Shown here: one piece after another, positions 50,990 through 59,997 of the stretch
Layout of the letters: each line of letters opens with the position of its first letter
How positions within the stretch are numbered: the stretch's first letter is position 1
NCBI GenBank assembly: GCA_050789445.1
Contig: JAILXR010000001.1
Span: forward strand, 1-64,000
From: JAWSVE01 sp050789445
Lineage (GTDB): Bacteria > Pseudomonadota > Gammaproteobacteria > Pseudomonadales > Cellvibrionaceae
Length of the DNA: 64,000 nucleotides
Reading direction: 5' to 3'
Program-made: the position numbers and the translations under genes
Notes under the pieces: generated by a model
Told to the model about the DNA's origin: nothing
What the model saw: only the letters and a program-made list of their open reading frames with translations
Databases searched by the model: none

Positions 50990-53900
50990 CGTGTATGTTC
51001 TCTTTAGTTACCTTTATTATTTCAGAAAACTGAAAGCGATCTAAATATTGATTCATTTTATTGATGTAATTATTGGCACCATTTTTTTTGCTAATGCGTT
51101 TTAGAATCTTTGATACTCCATCGGCAAAGCCTAGTTCTGCCATGCTGATAAGTTCACGACGGTCTTCCTCAGAAAGATAGTAAATTTTGGATTCAATTTG
51201 TTCAGGCCTGCTTGGTTTCTCAGTGGTAGCTTTATCAATTGTATCCGTGTCGTAACACCATTCTAGGTCTAGCGCACTTGAGATGGCATTTAATAATAAT
51301 GTATCTCTAATCGGTTTAATTAAATAATCTTCATAAATCTTACGTTTTCCTATGTTTTTTATCTTGTTATGATCTTCAGTGGCATCTGCGGAGACAATAA
51401 TAATAGGTGCTTTAAATTGTTGATCTTGCAGTTGTTTGGCGAGCTCTATACCAGTAATCCCCGGCATGGAAATATCTAAGAATAATAAATCGATACGACT
51501 TGAATTGATTAATTTAAGACAAGCTTCACCATCAGAGGCTTCATGCACAACGAATCTGAGAGGTGTTAAGATCGCATTGATTAAACCTCTATGTGCTGGG
51601 TCATCATCGACCACCAAGATACTTTTAGGTGTTCCCTTATAAGATATAATTTTTTTAACTTCTGTTTCTTGTTTTACTTCTTCGTGAACGCTAGAGAGCA
51701 TTAACGTCACTTTAAATGTGCTGCCAATCCCTGGGAGGCTGGTAAGAGTTAGCTCGCCGCCCATAATTTCTGTGAGCAATTTTGTTATTGTAAGCCCTAA
51801 GCCAGTGCCTGGAATTTGGCTTTCTCCAGGTTTACGTATTCGCTCGAAAGGTTTGAATATTAATTCCTGTTCATGCTCCTCAATCCCAACACCTGTATCT
51901 GTAATTGTAAATTCAGCGACTTGGCTTCGATAATTAACGGCAAGAGAAACTTTACCTGAGCGTGTAAATTTAACCGCGTTTGATAATAGGTTAATTAAAA
52001 TTTGCCGTAGATGTTTTTCGTCAGCGATTACCTTGTTGGGCAAGTAGCTGGTGAGGATATATTCAAATTGAATGCCTTTTGCATCAGCTTGAAGCTGAAA
52101 CATTTCAATAAGGTCATCGAGTAAATCCCGGATGAAAACTTTGTCTCTATGTAATTCTAATCGACCCGCTTCGATTCGAGAAATGTCGAGGAGACCTTCT
52201 ATCAGATCAGCCAGATGTTCTCCGCTACGTCGAATGATATTTACACGATTCATTTGTTCGCTGGTTAAGTCAATGTCATGATTTAATAATTGGGCATAAC
52301 CTAAAATTGAATTTAAAGGACTTCTGAGTTCATGACTAATCCCCGTTAAGTATCGACTTTTTGCTAAATTTGCTGACTCTGCTATTTCTTTAGCGTTCTG
52401 TAATTCGTGATCAGTTTTTTCATGAGCGAGTATTTCTTTTGATAATAACGATGTTTGACGAATAGAATCTTCAAGAGCCATTTGCCTGCTTTCATTCGCT
52501 AAAACAAACAGCCAAGTTAATACTCCGACAATGATAATCAACAAGAAAAATATTTGAGTTAGGGTGCCGGCAACAATTTCTTTTAATACAATGTCTGTTG
52601 ACGGAATTTGTAAAAAAACCATCCAAAATAAAACGGCAACAATAAAAATAATCAGCGTCAGTAAACCAGAAAACTGCAATAGCCTTGGATTCATGAGCTC
52701 AACAAGTTGTTGTGGAAGTATAGAAGAAACAAAATTTGTAATTTGATCAGAAAATTTTGCGCCCTCTTTGCATTGATCATTGCAACTTGAATCTAGGGAA
52801 CAACAAAGCGAACAAATCGGCCCTCCATAAGCAGGGCAGGTTGTCATGTCTTCTATTTCGAAATCATTTTGGCAGACGGTACAGGTAGCGCTGTCTGAAT
52901 TAAATGTTGAAATAAGATTCGGCCGTGCAATGTAATATTTCCCTTTCGTGATAATTGCGATTAACGGCGAGGTAATAAAAGCCGTCATTAATGCAATATA
53001 CGGTGAAAGAGCATGGGCGAGTTCACCAAGGCTTTTTGAGTAACATAGAATACCTACCGTCGATGCAATCAACATCGCACCAACACCAACAGGGTTAATG
53101 TCGTATAAGTGGGCACGTTTAAATTCGATATAGTTAGGGCTTAATCCTAGAGGTTTATTGATGACCAAATCAGCCACGAGTGCGCCGACCCAGGCGACAG
53201 CAACATTCGAATAAATACCGAGTATACGTTCTAGTGCGTTATAAACGCCTAGCTCCATTAACAATAAAGCAATCATCACGTTAAAGACAAGCCAAACAAC
53301 TCGGCCAGGATGGCTATGGGTCAATCGAGAAAAGAAGTTTGACCAAGCAATTGATCCTGCATAGGCGTTGGTCACATTAATTTTTAATTGGCAGACGATG
53401 ACAAAAATACCTGTCAAAGCTAGGGTGAAATTGGGTGATTGTTTGAGATAACTAAAAGCAATCAAATACATATTAGTCGGGTCGCTAGCAAGGTCGGCGG
53501 GAACGCCATGATTGAGTGCCAACACAGCAAGAAAAGAACCTGCAATAATTTTTAAAGCCCCTACGATAATCCAACCCGGTCCAGCACAAATTAAAGCAGC
53601 CCACCATTTACCTCGTTGACCTTTTTGGGGCTCAGGAAGAAACCTTAAAAAATCGACTTGCTCCCCAATTTGGGCCATTAATGAAAATAAAACACCGGAC
53701 GCTGCACCAAAAAAGACAATATTAAAATTATTATCACCGCTAGGATTTTGATTGAGGGCAGTATGTTGTGACCAGTCAGCAACGATGGACCATTCTTGCC
53801 ACAAGATAAATACGAAAGGGAGTAGTTGTAAGACGAGCCAAAGTGGTTGGCTCCATAGTTGAAAGCGGCTGATTAATGTAATTCCATGTGTAACAAGGGG

Positions 53901-54380
53901 GATTACGATTAAAGAACACAAAAGATAGCCAATACTTTTTGGAATGTTAAATAGCAACTCTAATGCCGACGCCATAATGGCCGCTTCAAGTGCAAAAAAT
54001 ATAAAAGTAAAAGAGGCGTAGATGAGGGACGTGATCGTAGAGCCGATGTACCCGAAACCCGCACCACGGCTTAGTAAATCGATATCCACGCCGTATTTTG
54101 CGGCGTAGTAGCAGATAGGTATTCCAGTTAAAAATATGACGGTGGATACGAGTAGAATTGCGATTAATGAATTATCGAAACCGTAGTGAAGGGTGATTGT
54201 TCCGCCAATGGCTTCTAAAGCAAGAAATGAAATCGCACCCAGAGCAGTGTTGGCTACCCGGCTTATAGACCAGCGCCGAGCTTTTTTCGCTGTAAAGCGT
54301 AACGCGTAATCTTCTAACGTTTGGTTGGCGACCCAGCGGTTATAGCTTCTTCGAGTTTTAAAAATAGTTTGTTCGGCCAT
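50982..54380 (-). CDS. Hybrid histidine kinase with an NCS1 permease sensor domain
   Basis: The 1132-residue protein begins with an entire nucleobase:cation symporter (NCS1)-like domain of about 12 membrane helices (residues about 40-485). A cysteine-rich stretch follows (C500, C503, C515, C523, C526, C527, C533, C537), then two more helices (about 570-630), a HisKA domain with H683 in GISHELRSPLN, a HATPase domain (about 780-895, NLLSNAVKF and GTGLGL), a receiver domain with D969 (about 920-1045) and a C-terminal helical tail. The reading is transport-linked or transporter-derived sensing of a nitrogen compound. It is divergent from the amide/urea operon and coupled to its response regulator. 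CbrA is a comparable design with an SSS-type transporter instead. Confidence 0.93.
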   Translation of the reverse strand: MAEQTIFKTRRSYNRWVANQTLEDYALRFTAKKARRWSISRVANTALGAISFLALEAIGGTITLHYGFDNSLIAILLVSTVIFLTGIPICYYAAKYGVDIDLLSRGAGFGYIGSTITSLIYASFTFIFFALEAAIMASALELLFNIPKSIGYLLCSLIVIPLVTHGITLISRFQLWSQPLWLVLQLLPFVFILWQEWSIVADWSQHTALNQNPSGDNNFNIVFFGAASGVLFSLMAQIGEQVDFLRFLPEPQKGQRGKWWAALICAGPGWIIVGALKIIAGSFLAVLALNHGVPADLASDPTNMYLIAFSYLKQSPNFTLALTGIFVIVCQLKINVTNAYAGSIAWSNFFSRLTHSHPGRVVWLVFNVMIALLLMELGVYNALERILGIYSNVAVAWVGALVADLVINKPLGLSPNYIEFKRAHLYDINPVGVGAMLIASTVGILCYSKSLGELAHALSPYIALMTAFITSPLIAIITKGKYYIARPNLISTFNSDSATCTVCQNDFEIEDMTTCPAYGGPICSLCCSLDSSCNDQCKEGAKFSDQITNFVSSILPQQLVELMNPRLLQFSGLLTLIIFIVAVLFWMVFLQIPSTDIVLKEIVAGTLTQIFFLLIIIVGVLTWLFVLANESRQMALEDSIRQTSLLSKEILAHEKTDHELQNAKEIAESANLAKSRYLTGISHELRSPLNSILGYAQLLNHDIDLTSEQMNRVNIIRRSGEHLADLIEGLLDISRIEAGRLELHRDKVFIRDLLDDLIEMFQLQADAKGIQFEYILTSYLPNKVIADEKHLRQILINLLSNAVKFTRSGKVSLAVNYRSQVAEFTITDTGVGIEEHEQELIFKPFERIRKPGESQIPGTGLGLTITKLLTEIMGGELTLTSLPGIGSTFKVTLMLSSVHEEVKQETEVKKIISYKGTPKSILVVDDDPAHRGLINAILTPLRFVVHEASDGEACLKLINSSRIDLLFLDISMPGITGIELAKQLQDQQFKAPIIIVSADATEDHNKIKNIGKRKIYEDYLIKPIRDTLLLNAISSALDLEWCYDTDTIDKATTEKPSRPEQIESKIYYLSEEDRRELISMAELGFADGVSKILKRISKKNGANNYINKMNQYLDRFQFSEIIKVTKENIHDD

Positions 54381-54809
54381 CTAATGTGTCTCGTGTCTTC
54401 TATTTGAGGGCCAAACCAACCTAAAAGTAAGAGTAAAAGTCTGTTGTCTTATTTGCGTTAACATGACATCTGCTTCCCGTATGCAAGAACATAAGAGATT
54501 CGTAATCAATACTGGTGCAAGACCTATACCTAAAAAATTCTTATAGCTCTTTAGTCTTATGAAAGATTAAAAAGGGTGACTTAAAAAACATCCTTCTAAT
54601 AAAAGTACAAACACTATCGCCAAATCACGTTGAACGATATGCGTCAAATGACGTAGGTGAGTAGTGCAGTCTGCCAATTTCGCTCTTCTGTTAAATCCAT
54701 CATTCTCTCCCTCGACACAATCTTTAATCGAAAATTTAAAGTTCTCCATATACCCAACCCGAATTCACTATATTCATTTTTTAATTAGATATATTAAGAG
54801 AGGTTCATC
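54381..54809. promoter_or_regulatory. Divergent control region of the kinase and amide/urea operon
   Basis: These 429 bases hold no convincing gene. A short inverted repeat CGTCA-aa-TGACG occurs at 54642-54653 and would suit a dimeric regulator. The SD sequence agaggt precedes the binding-protein gene. No sigma-54 promoter with correct GG-N10-GC spacing was found. Confidence 0.5.
54642..54653. promoter_or_regulatory. Short palindrome, candidate response-regulator site
   Basis: The sequence CGTCA-aa-TGACG is a 5-bp inverted repeat 157 bases before the urtA-like start codon. NarL-type regulators bind short inverted repeats of this size, but no second copy was found. Confidence 0.35.
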
Positions 54810-56075
54810 ATGAGACACGTTCAGGCACATTCGAAGCTCGGATTAGAACGACGCTTATTCATCAAATCAATGGTAAAGAAAATGCTATTGATCCCGGCAG
54901 TCGCTGTTATTACGAGTGGAATGTCATCTGTTTTTGCAGAGGTTAATACAACAGGATTGGCGGTTACCGATGACAAAGTGACCGTCGGGATTCTTCATTC
55001 TGTCACAGGAACAATGGCTATAAGTGAAACAGGATCAGTTCAAGCCGAAAAATTAGCCATCGAACAAATCAATGCAATGGGCGGTGTTCTCGGTCGCCAG
55101 ATTGAATACATCCAAGAAGATGGCGCAAGTGATTGGCCCACGTTCGCGGAAAAATCTAAAAAATTATTAGTTAACGATAAAGTTGCAGCAGTCTTCGGGT
55201 GTTGGACGTCGGCTTCTCGAAAAGCAGTACTTCCTATTTTTGAGCAATACAATGGAATGCTTTATTACCCGACTTTTTATGAAGGCTTAGAGCAGTCGCC
55301 TAATGTCATTTACACAGGGCAAGAAGCAACACAACAAATTATTGCTGGTATTGATTGGGTTGTAAAAAATAAAGGCGCAAAAAAATTCTTCCTACTGGGA
55401 TCGGATTATATCTGGCCAAGAACATCTAACAAAATTGCTCGAAAACATATCGAGAAGTTAGGTTTGAAAGTAGTTGGTGAGGAATATTATCCATTGGGTC
55501 ATACACAATTTAATTCTGTAATAAACAAAATTAAATTAAAAAAACCAGATGTACTTTATGCAATTGTTGTTGGCGGATCTAATGTTGCTTTTTACAAGCA
55601 ATTAAAAGCAGCTGGTATCGATATGACAAAAGAAAAACCAACAGTGCTTACTATTTCAGTAACAGAAGATGAAATATTAGGTATTGGTGGTGAAAATATT
55701 GTGGGAGCTTATGCCGCAATGAAATATTTTCAAAGCTTAGATAACCCGAATAACGAAGCTTTTGTGAAAGCATTTAAAGCACGATGGGGAGACGACATCG
55801 TTATAGGTGATGTAACTCAAGCTGCATATCTTGGACCTTGGTTGTGGAAAGCGGCAGTTGAAAAAGCAGGGTCATTTGATATTGATAAAGTTCGAGCTGC
55901 GTCTCCAGGAATTGAGTTGAAAACTGCACCAGAAGGCTATGTAAAAATACATGACAATCATCACCTATGGTCAAAAACACGGATTGGTCATGCGAAAAAA
56001 GATGGACAGTACGAGTTGGTTTATGAAACTGATGAGTTGGTAGAGCCTGATCCATTCCCGAAAGGTTATCAATAA
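54810..56075 (+). CDS. urtA: Amide/urea ABC transporter substrate-binding protein (UrtA/FmdD-like)
   Basis: The 421-residue product has a long signal with a twin-arginine-like stretch (ERRLFIKS) and a hydrophobic core ending at VFA (residue about 44), so Tat export is possible. The mature part is a type I periplasmic binding protein of the Leu/Ile/Val-urea family (VGILHSVTGTMAISE, FGCWTSASRKAVLPIFE, YPTFYEGLEQSPNVIYTG), very typical of UrtA and FmdD. It is the first gene of the transport operon. The neighbouring formamidase makes a short-chain amide as plausible a ligand as urea. Confidence 0.93.
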   Translation: MRHVQAHSKLGLERRLFIKSMVKKMLLIPAVAVITSGMSSVFAEVNTTGLAVTDDKVTVGILHSVTGTMAISETGSVQAEKLAIEQINAMGGVLGRQIEYIQEDGASDWPTFAEKSKKLLVNDKVAAVFGCWTSASRKAVLPIFEQYNGMLYYPTFYEGLEQSPNVIYTGQEATQQIIAGIDWVVKNKGAKKFFLLGSDYIWPRTSNKIARKHIEKLGLKVVGEEYYPLGHTQFNSVINKIKLKKPDVLYAIVVGGSNVAFYKQLKAAGIDMTKEKPTVLTISVTEDEILGIGGENIVGAYAAMKYFQSLDNPNNEAFVKAFKARWGDDIVIGDVTQAAYLGPWLWKAAVEKAGSFDIDKVRAASPGIELKTAPEGYVKIHDNHHLWSKTRIGHAKKDGQYELVYETDELVEPDPFPKGYQ

Positions 56076-56088
56076 GCAGCAATATGTT

Positions 56089-56124
56089 GAGAGCAAAAGA
56101 GACGTCGGATCATCTTTTGCTCTC
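56089..56124 (+). terminator. Intercistronic 12-bp hairpin after the binding-protein gene
   Basis: The arms gagagcaaaaga and tcttttgctctc pair perfectly around a 12-base loop, 14 bases past the stop codon. The following DNA has few T, so it is more likely a partial terminator or RNA-stability element that keeps the binding protein in excess over the permease. Confidence 0.7.
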
Positions 56125-56246
56125 CTTCATTTATTTAAATAATAGAAAATATTTAAAAATAAAAAACTACGAGCTGTTAAATGAAACAGCAATGACTAAA
56201 GAAATATCAATTGAAACAATACGTAATGAAGCATGGGGTGTAGAAA

Positions 56247-57173
56247 ATGTTCGATGAATACACGATGTCAGAACTCACTTCAATATTTGCGATGCAGGGC
56301 TTTGCTGGTCTCACATTATTTTCAGTGTTTGTGTTAATGGCGTTAGGTTTAGCAATAATTTTTGGGCAGATGGGTGTTATTAATATGGCCCATGGCGAAT
56401 TTATGATTTTGGGAGCATATACAACCTATTTCACCTCCAATCTATTTTCTAATTATTTTCCTTCACTTTTTGACGGCTACTTTTTTGTCGCGATGTTTCT
56501 TGCGTTCTTAATTACAGCGGCACTTGGAGCCTTTGTCGAGTGGGCTATGATTCGACACTTGTATAAAAGACCACTTGATACTCTGTTAGCGACATGGGGT
56601 CTTAGTTTAATTTTACAGCAAACTTACCGAAGTGTTTTTGGTGCAAGAGAAGTTGGCGTTTCAATTCCTGACTGGATGATGGGCTCCTATGCAATGACGG
56701 ACACGATAGATATTCCTATTAATGGCATTTTTGTAATGATCCTAACTATTTTTATTACTCTATGTGTTTATTTGATGATGCAAAAATCTCGGCTCGGTAA
56801 ACAAACGCGAGCAGTTGTACAGAATAGACAAATGGCTGGAGCGGTAGGCATTAATACTGAACTTGTTGATAGGTTCACATTTGCTATCGGTTGCGGCATT
56901 GCGGGGATAGCAGGATCAGCATTCACAATGATTGGCTCAACAGGACCAACAGCGGGACAACTTTATATCGTGGATACATTTCTTGTTGTTGTCTTCGGTG
57001 GAGCTTCTAGTTTGATTGGTACTGTCGCATCAGCATTTACAATTTCGCAGGCACAATCAACGATGGAATTTTTCTTAAGCGGTTCAATGGCAAAAGTTTT
57101 AACTTTGCTAATAGTGGTGGGAATACTGATGTTACGCCCACAAGGTTTGTTTACTTTGAAAATGAGACGTTAG
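56247..57173 (+). CDS. urtB: Amide/urea ABC transporter permease (UrtB/FmdE-like)
   Basis: The 308-residue membrane protein has about eight hydrophobic helices and the LivH/UrtB pattern (GQMGVINMAHGEFMILGAY near residue 45 and VVFGGASSLIGTVASAF near the end). It forms the inner-membrane channel with the next gene's product. It starts 171 bases after the binding-protein gene, behind the hairpin, with GGGGTG upstream, and is 9 bases before the next gene. Confidence 0.94.
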   Translation: MFDEYTMSELTSIFAMQGFAGLTLFSVFVLMALGLAIIFGQMGVINMAHGEFMILGAYTTYFTSNLFSNYFPSLFDGYFFVAMFLAFLITAALGAFVEWAMIRHLYKRPLDTLLATWGLSLILQQTYRSVFGAREVGVSIPDWMMGSYAMTDTIDIPINGIFVMILTIFITLCVYLMMQKSRLGKQTRAVVQNRQMAGAVGINTELVDRFTFAIGCGIAGIAGSAFTMIGSTGPTAGQLYIVDTFLVVVFGGASSLIGTVASAFTISQAQSTMEFFLSGSMAKVLTLLIVVGILMLRPQGLFTLKMRR

Positions 57174-57182
57174 GAGATCACT

Positions 57183-58325
57183 ATGTCATTTACAGATATG
57201 CGCGCTTTAATGCCAAAAAATGATCTCTGGAGCTTTGCAATATTAGCGGCGATTATTTTTATTGTTATGCCTTTATTTCTAGATATTTTTCGTTTGAATC
57301 TATTGGGTAAATACCTCACTTATGCATTTGTTGCTTTGGGTTTAACACTTTGTTGGGGCTTAGGAGGTATCTTAAGTTTAGGTCAAGGTGTGTTTTTTGG
57401 TTTAGGTGGTTACTGCATGGCGATGTTCCTAAAATTAGAAGCGTCAAGCCCTGAAAATACAAAAATACAATCGACTCCTGGTATTCCTGATTTCATGGAT
57501 TGGAATCAACTCACTGAGTTACCATTTTTTTGGGAACCATTCCACAGCTTTACATTTACATTAATTGCTGTGGTTTTAGTTCCTGCGGTTTTTGCTTACA
57601 TCATCGGAGTTGCGATGTTTAAGCGAAGAGTGGGTGGAGTATATTTTGCCATTATCACTCAAGCGATAGCAGCGGTTCTTACTATTCTGATTATTGGGCA
57701 GCAAGGATACACCGGCGGTGTTAATGGAATCACAGATTTAAGAACATTGCACGGCTGGGATATTCGCCTCGATTCAGCAAAATATATTTTATATTTTATT
57801 AACGGCGTACTTTTATTTGCCTGTCTTTTTGCGGCACAGTTTATTCGAAAAAGTAAGTTAGGAAGATTGCTAGTCGCAATGAGAGAGCAAGAAGATCGAG
57901 TGCGCTTTTCTGGATATGATGTTGCCAATTTTAAAATATTTATTTTTTGTATTGCAGGTGTTTTTTCTGCGATTGGCGGAGCTATGTTCACTTTGCAAGT
58001 GGGTTTTATGTCTCCATCATTTGTAGGAATCGTACCGTCTATTGAGATGGTTATCTTTTGCGCGGTCGGTGGACGGTTGTCTTTGCTGGGTGCAGTGTAT
58101 GGCACATTAATTGTGAACTATGCAAAAACCACTTTCTCAGAATCATTCCCAGAACTTTGGTTGTTTGCAATGGGTGCTCTATTCATAGGCGTTGTGATGG
58201 CATTTCCTGATGGATTAGCAGGGGTTTACCAGTCTCATGTACAGCCTTGGATAAAAAAACACTCTCATCGGTTACCAAAAATATTTGGAGGAAAAACATC
58301 TTCTCCTAAAGAAGCCGAGTGTTGA
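57183..58325 (+). CDS. urtC: Amide/urea ABC transporter permease (UrtC/FmdF-like)
   Basis: The 380-residue protein is the LivM/UrtC-type partner, with about ten membrane helices and the blocks GLTLCWGLGGILSLGQGVFF and YTGGVNGITDLRTL. The 380-residue length and the extra loop after helix 3 are usual for UrtC. It follows urtB by 9 bases, so the two are cotranslated. Confidence 0.94.
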   Translation: MSFTDMRALMPKNDLWSFAILAAIIFIVMPLFLDIFRLNLLGKYLTYAFVALGLTLCWGLGGILSLGQGVFFGLGGYCMAMFLKLEASSPENTKIQSTPGIPDFMDWNQLTELPFFWEPFHSFTFTLIAVVLVPAVFAYIIGVAMFKRRVGGVYFAIITQAIAAVLTILIIGQQGYTGGVNGITDLRTLHGWDIRLDSAKYILYFINGVLLFACLFAAQFIRKSKLGRLLVAMREQEDRVRFSGYDVANFKIFIFCIAGVFSAIGGAMFTLQVGFMSPSFVGIVPSIEMVIFCAVGGRLSLLGAVYGTLIVNYAKTTFSESFPELWLFAMGALFIGVVMAFPDGLAGVYQSHVQPWIKKHSHRLPKIFGGKTSSPKEAEC

Positions 58326-58410
58326 TTTTAATGATTTATCAATATTCGTTATAGCTACATTGATGAGATGAGCATTGTTAAAAGTAAAAAATTAATTGAT
58401 AGGTGATTCT

Positions 58411-59190
58411 ATGTCAGCAGCCCCAGCACAAAAAGTGTCAGAAAATAAAAATACCAAAGATTTTGTATTAAGCATTGAGGGCCTAACTGTTTCCTTTGAC
58501 GGTTTCAAAGCAGTTAATGACTTGTCTTTTTATGTTGAAGAGCAAGAAATCAGAGTCATTATTGGTCCTAACGGTGCAGGTAAGACGACAGTATTAGATT
58601 TGATTTGTGGTAGAACTAAAGCGACAGAGGGTTCAATAAAGTTTAAAGGTAAAGAGTTAACAAAATTAAAAGAACATGAAATCGTACATTCAGGTGTTGG
58701 AAGAAAGTTTCAAAACCCATCGATATATGAAGATCTTTCGGTGTTCGAAAATTTAGAAATCTCATTCCCTCGAGGAAGAAGTGTATGGGGGGCGCTTGGT
58801 TTTAAAAGAGACTCGGAAGTTGTCAATAAGATACATGAAATAGCAGAGATGATATTTCTTAATGACCAGCTTGATTCTCAGGCTGCATTATTAAGCCATG
58901 GCCAAAAACAATGGTTAGAAATAGGCATGTTACTTATCCAGGATCCAGAATTACTGATGTTGGATGAACCAGTTGCAGGTATGTCTGTTTCAGAAAGAAA
59001 AAAAACGGCAGAGCTTTTACAGCGCATAACAAAAGATCGATCTGTGCTCGTAGTAGAGCATGACATGCAATTTGTTGAAGATATTGCTGATAGGGTCACC
59101 GTATTGCATCAAGGGAAATTATTATCCGAAGGTTCTATGGAGCGTGTAAAGAATGATCCAAAAGTAATTGAAGTTTATTTGGGACACTGA
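58411..59190 (+). CDS. urtD: Amide/urea ABC transporter ATPase (UrtD-like)
   Basis: The ATG at 58411 follows AGGTGA by 5 bases and is preferred over a TTG at 58396. The 259-residue protein has Walker A GPNGAGKTT, the signature LSHGQKQWLEIGMLL (SHGQ in place of SGGQ, as in UrtD), Walker B LLMLDEPVAGM and the switch His in VVEHDMQF. It energises transport with the UrtE partner. Confidence 0.94.
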   Translation: MSAAPAQKVSENKNTKDFVLSIEGLTVSFDGFKAVNDLSFYVEEQEIRVIIGPNGAGKTTVLDLICGRTKATEGSIKFKGKELTKLKEHEIVHSGVGRKFQNPSIYEDLSVFENLEISFPRGRSVWGALGFKRDSEVVNKIHEIAEMIFLNDQLDSQAALLSHGQKQWLEIGMLLIQDPELLMLDEPVAGMSVSERKKTAELLQRITKDRSVLVVEHDMQFVEDIADRVTVLHQGKLLSEGSMERVKNDPKVIEVYLGH

Positions 59191-59277
59191 TAGCAGAAAA
59201 AATCAATATATAACTGTAGTGACAATATTCAGCGATCGTTTAATAAGATTCGACGTTATGAAAAAGGAAACACAATT

Positions 59278-59967
59278 ATGTTAGAGCTAGCCGATTATCA
59301 TGTCGCTTATGGTCAAAGTGAAGTGATAAATAATATGAATCTAACGCTAAGGCCTAAAGAAATAATTGCAATTTTAGGGCGCAATGGGATGGGTAAAACA
59401 ACGTTGATGAAATCGTTAATTGGCATGATTCCATCGAAGCAGGGTAGCGTTAAATTAGAAGATAAAGAATTAGCCGGATTAAAAAGTCATCAGCGAGTTG
59501 CAGCGGGTGTGGGTTTTGTTCCTCAGGGAAGAATGATTTTTTCAACTATGACAGTGAAAGAAAATATTGAAACGGGTTTAACCACTACCAAAGCGAAAAA
59601 AGTCCCAGAGGACCTTTACAGCTTATTTCCAGTGTTATTAGAAATGAGAAATAGAAGAGGGGGTAATTTATCGGGTGGCCAACAACAACAGCTGGCAATA
59701 GCAAGAGCATTAGCTAGTGATCCAAAAGTGCTTTTGTTGGATGAGCCAACTGAGGGGATTCAGCCATCAATTATTAAAGAGATGGCTAAAACACTGAAAG
59801 AAATTCGTGATCAAAGAGACCTGTCGATTATTGTTTCAGAACAGGTGCTTAGTTTTGCTTTGGATATCGCAGATCGAATTATCGTTATTGAAAAAGGCAA
59901 AATTGTTCACGATGAAGCTCGAGAAAATGTCGACGAGAAAAAAGTTTCATCATATTTGTCCGTTTAA
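59278..59967 (+). CDS. urtE: Amide/urea ABC transporter ATPase (UrtE-like)
   Basis: The 229-residue protein has Walker A GRNGMGKTTL, signature LSGGQQQQLAIARAL, Walker B VLLLDEPTEGIQPS (the UrtE-type IQPS ending) and a C-terminal LivF-like end. It pairs with UrtD. The start follows aaaaagg by a short gap, and the formamidase gene follows 30 bases later. Confidence 0.94.
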   Translation: MLELADYHVAYGQSEVINNMNLTLRPKEIIAILGRNGMGKTTLMKSLIGMIPSKQGSVKLEDKELAGLKSHQRVAAGVGFVPQGRMIFSTMTVKENIETGLTTTKAKKVPEDLYSLFPVLLEMRNRRGGNLSGGQQQQLAIARALASDPKVLLLDEPTEGIQPSIIKEMAKTLKEIRDQRDLSIIVSEQVLSFALDIADRIIVIEKGKIVHDEARENVDEKKVSSYLSV

Positions 59968-59997
59968 CTTTATTACATCTTTATTGGAGAAATCACT

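Noticed and set aside
54381..54809. Possible sigma-54 promoter before the amide operon
   Set aside because: The best GG and GC pair (near 54656) has 8 bases between, not the required 10.
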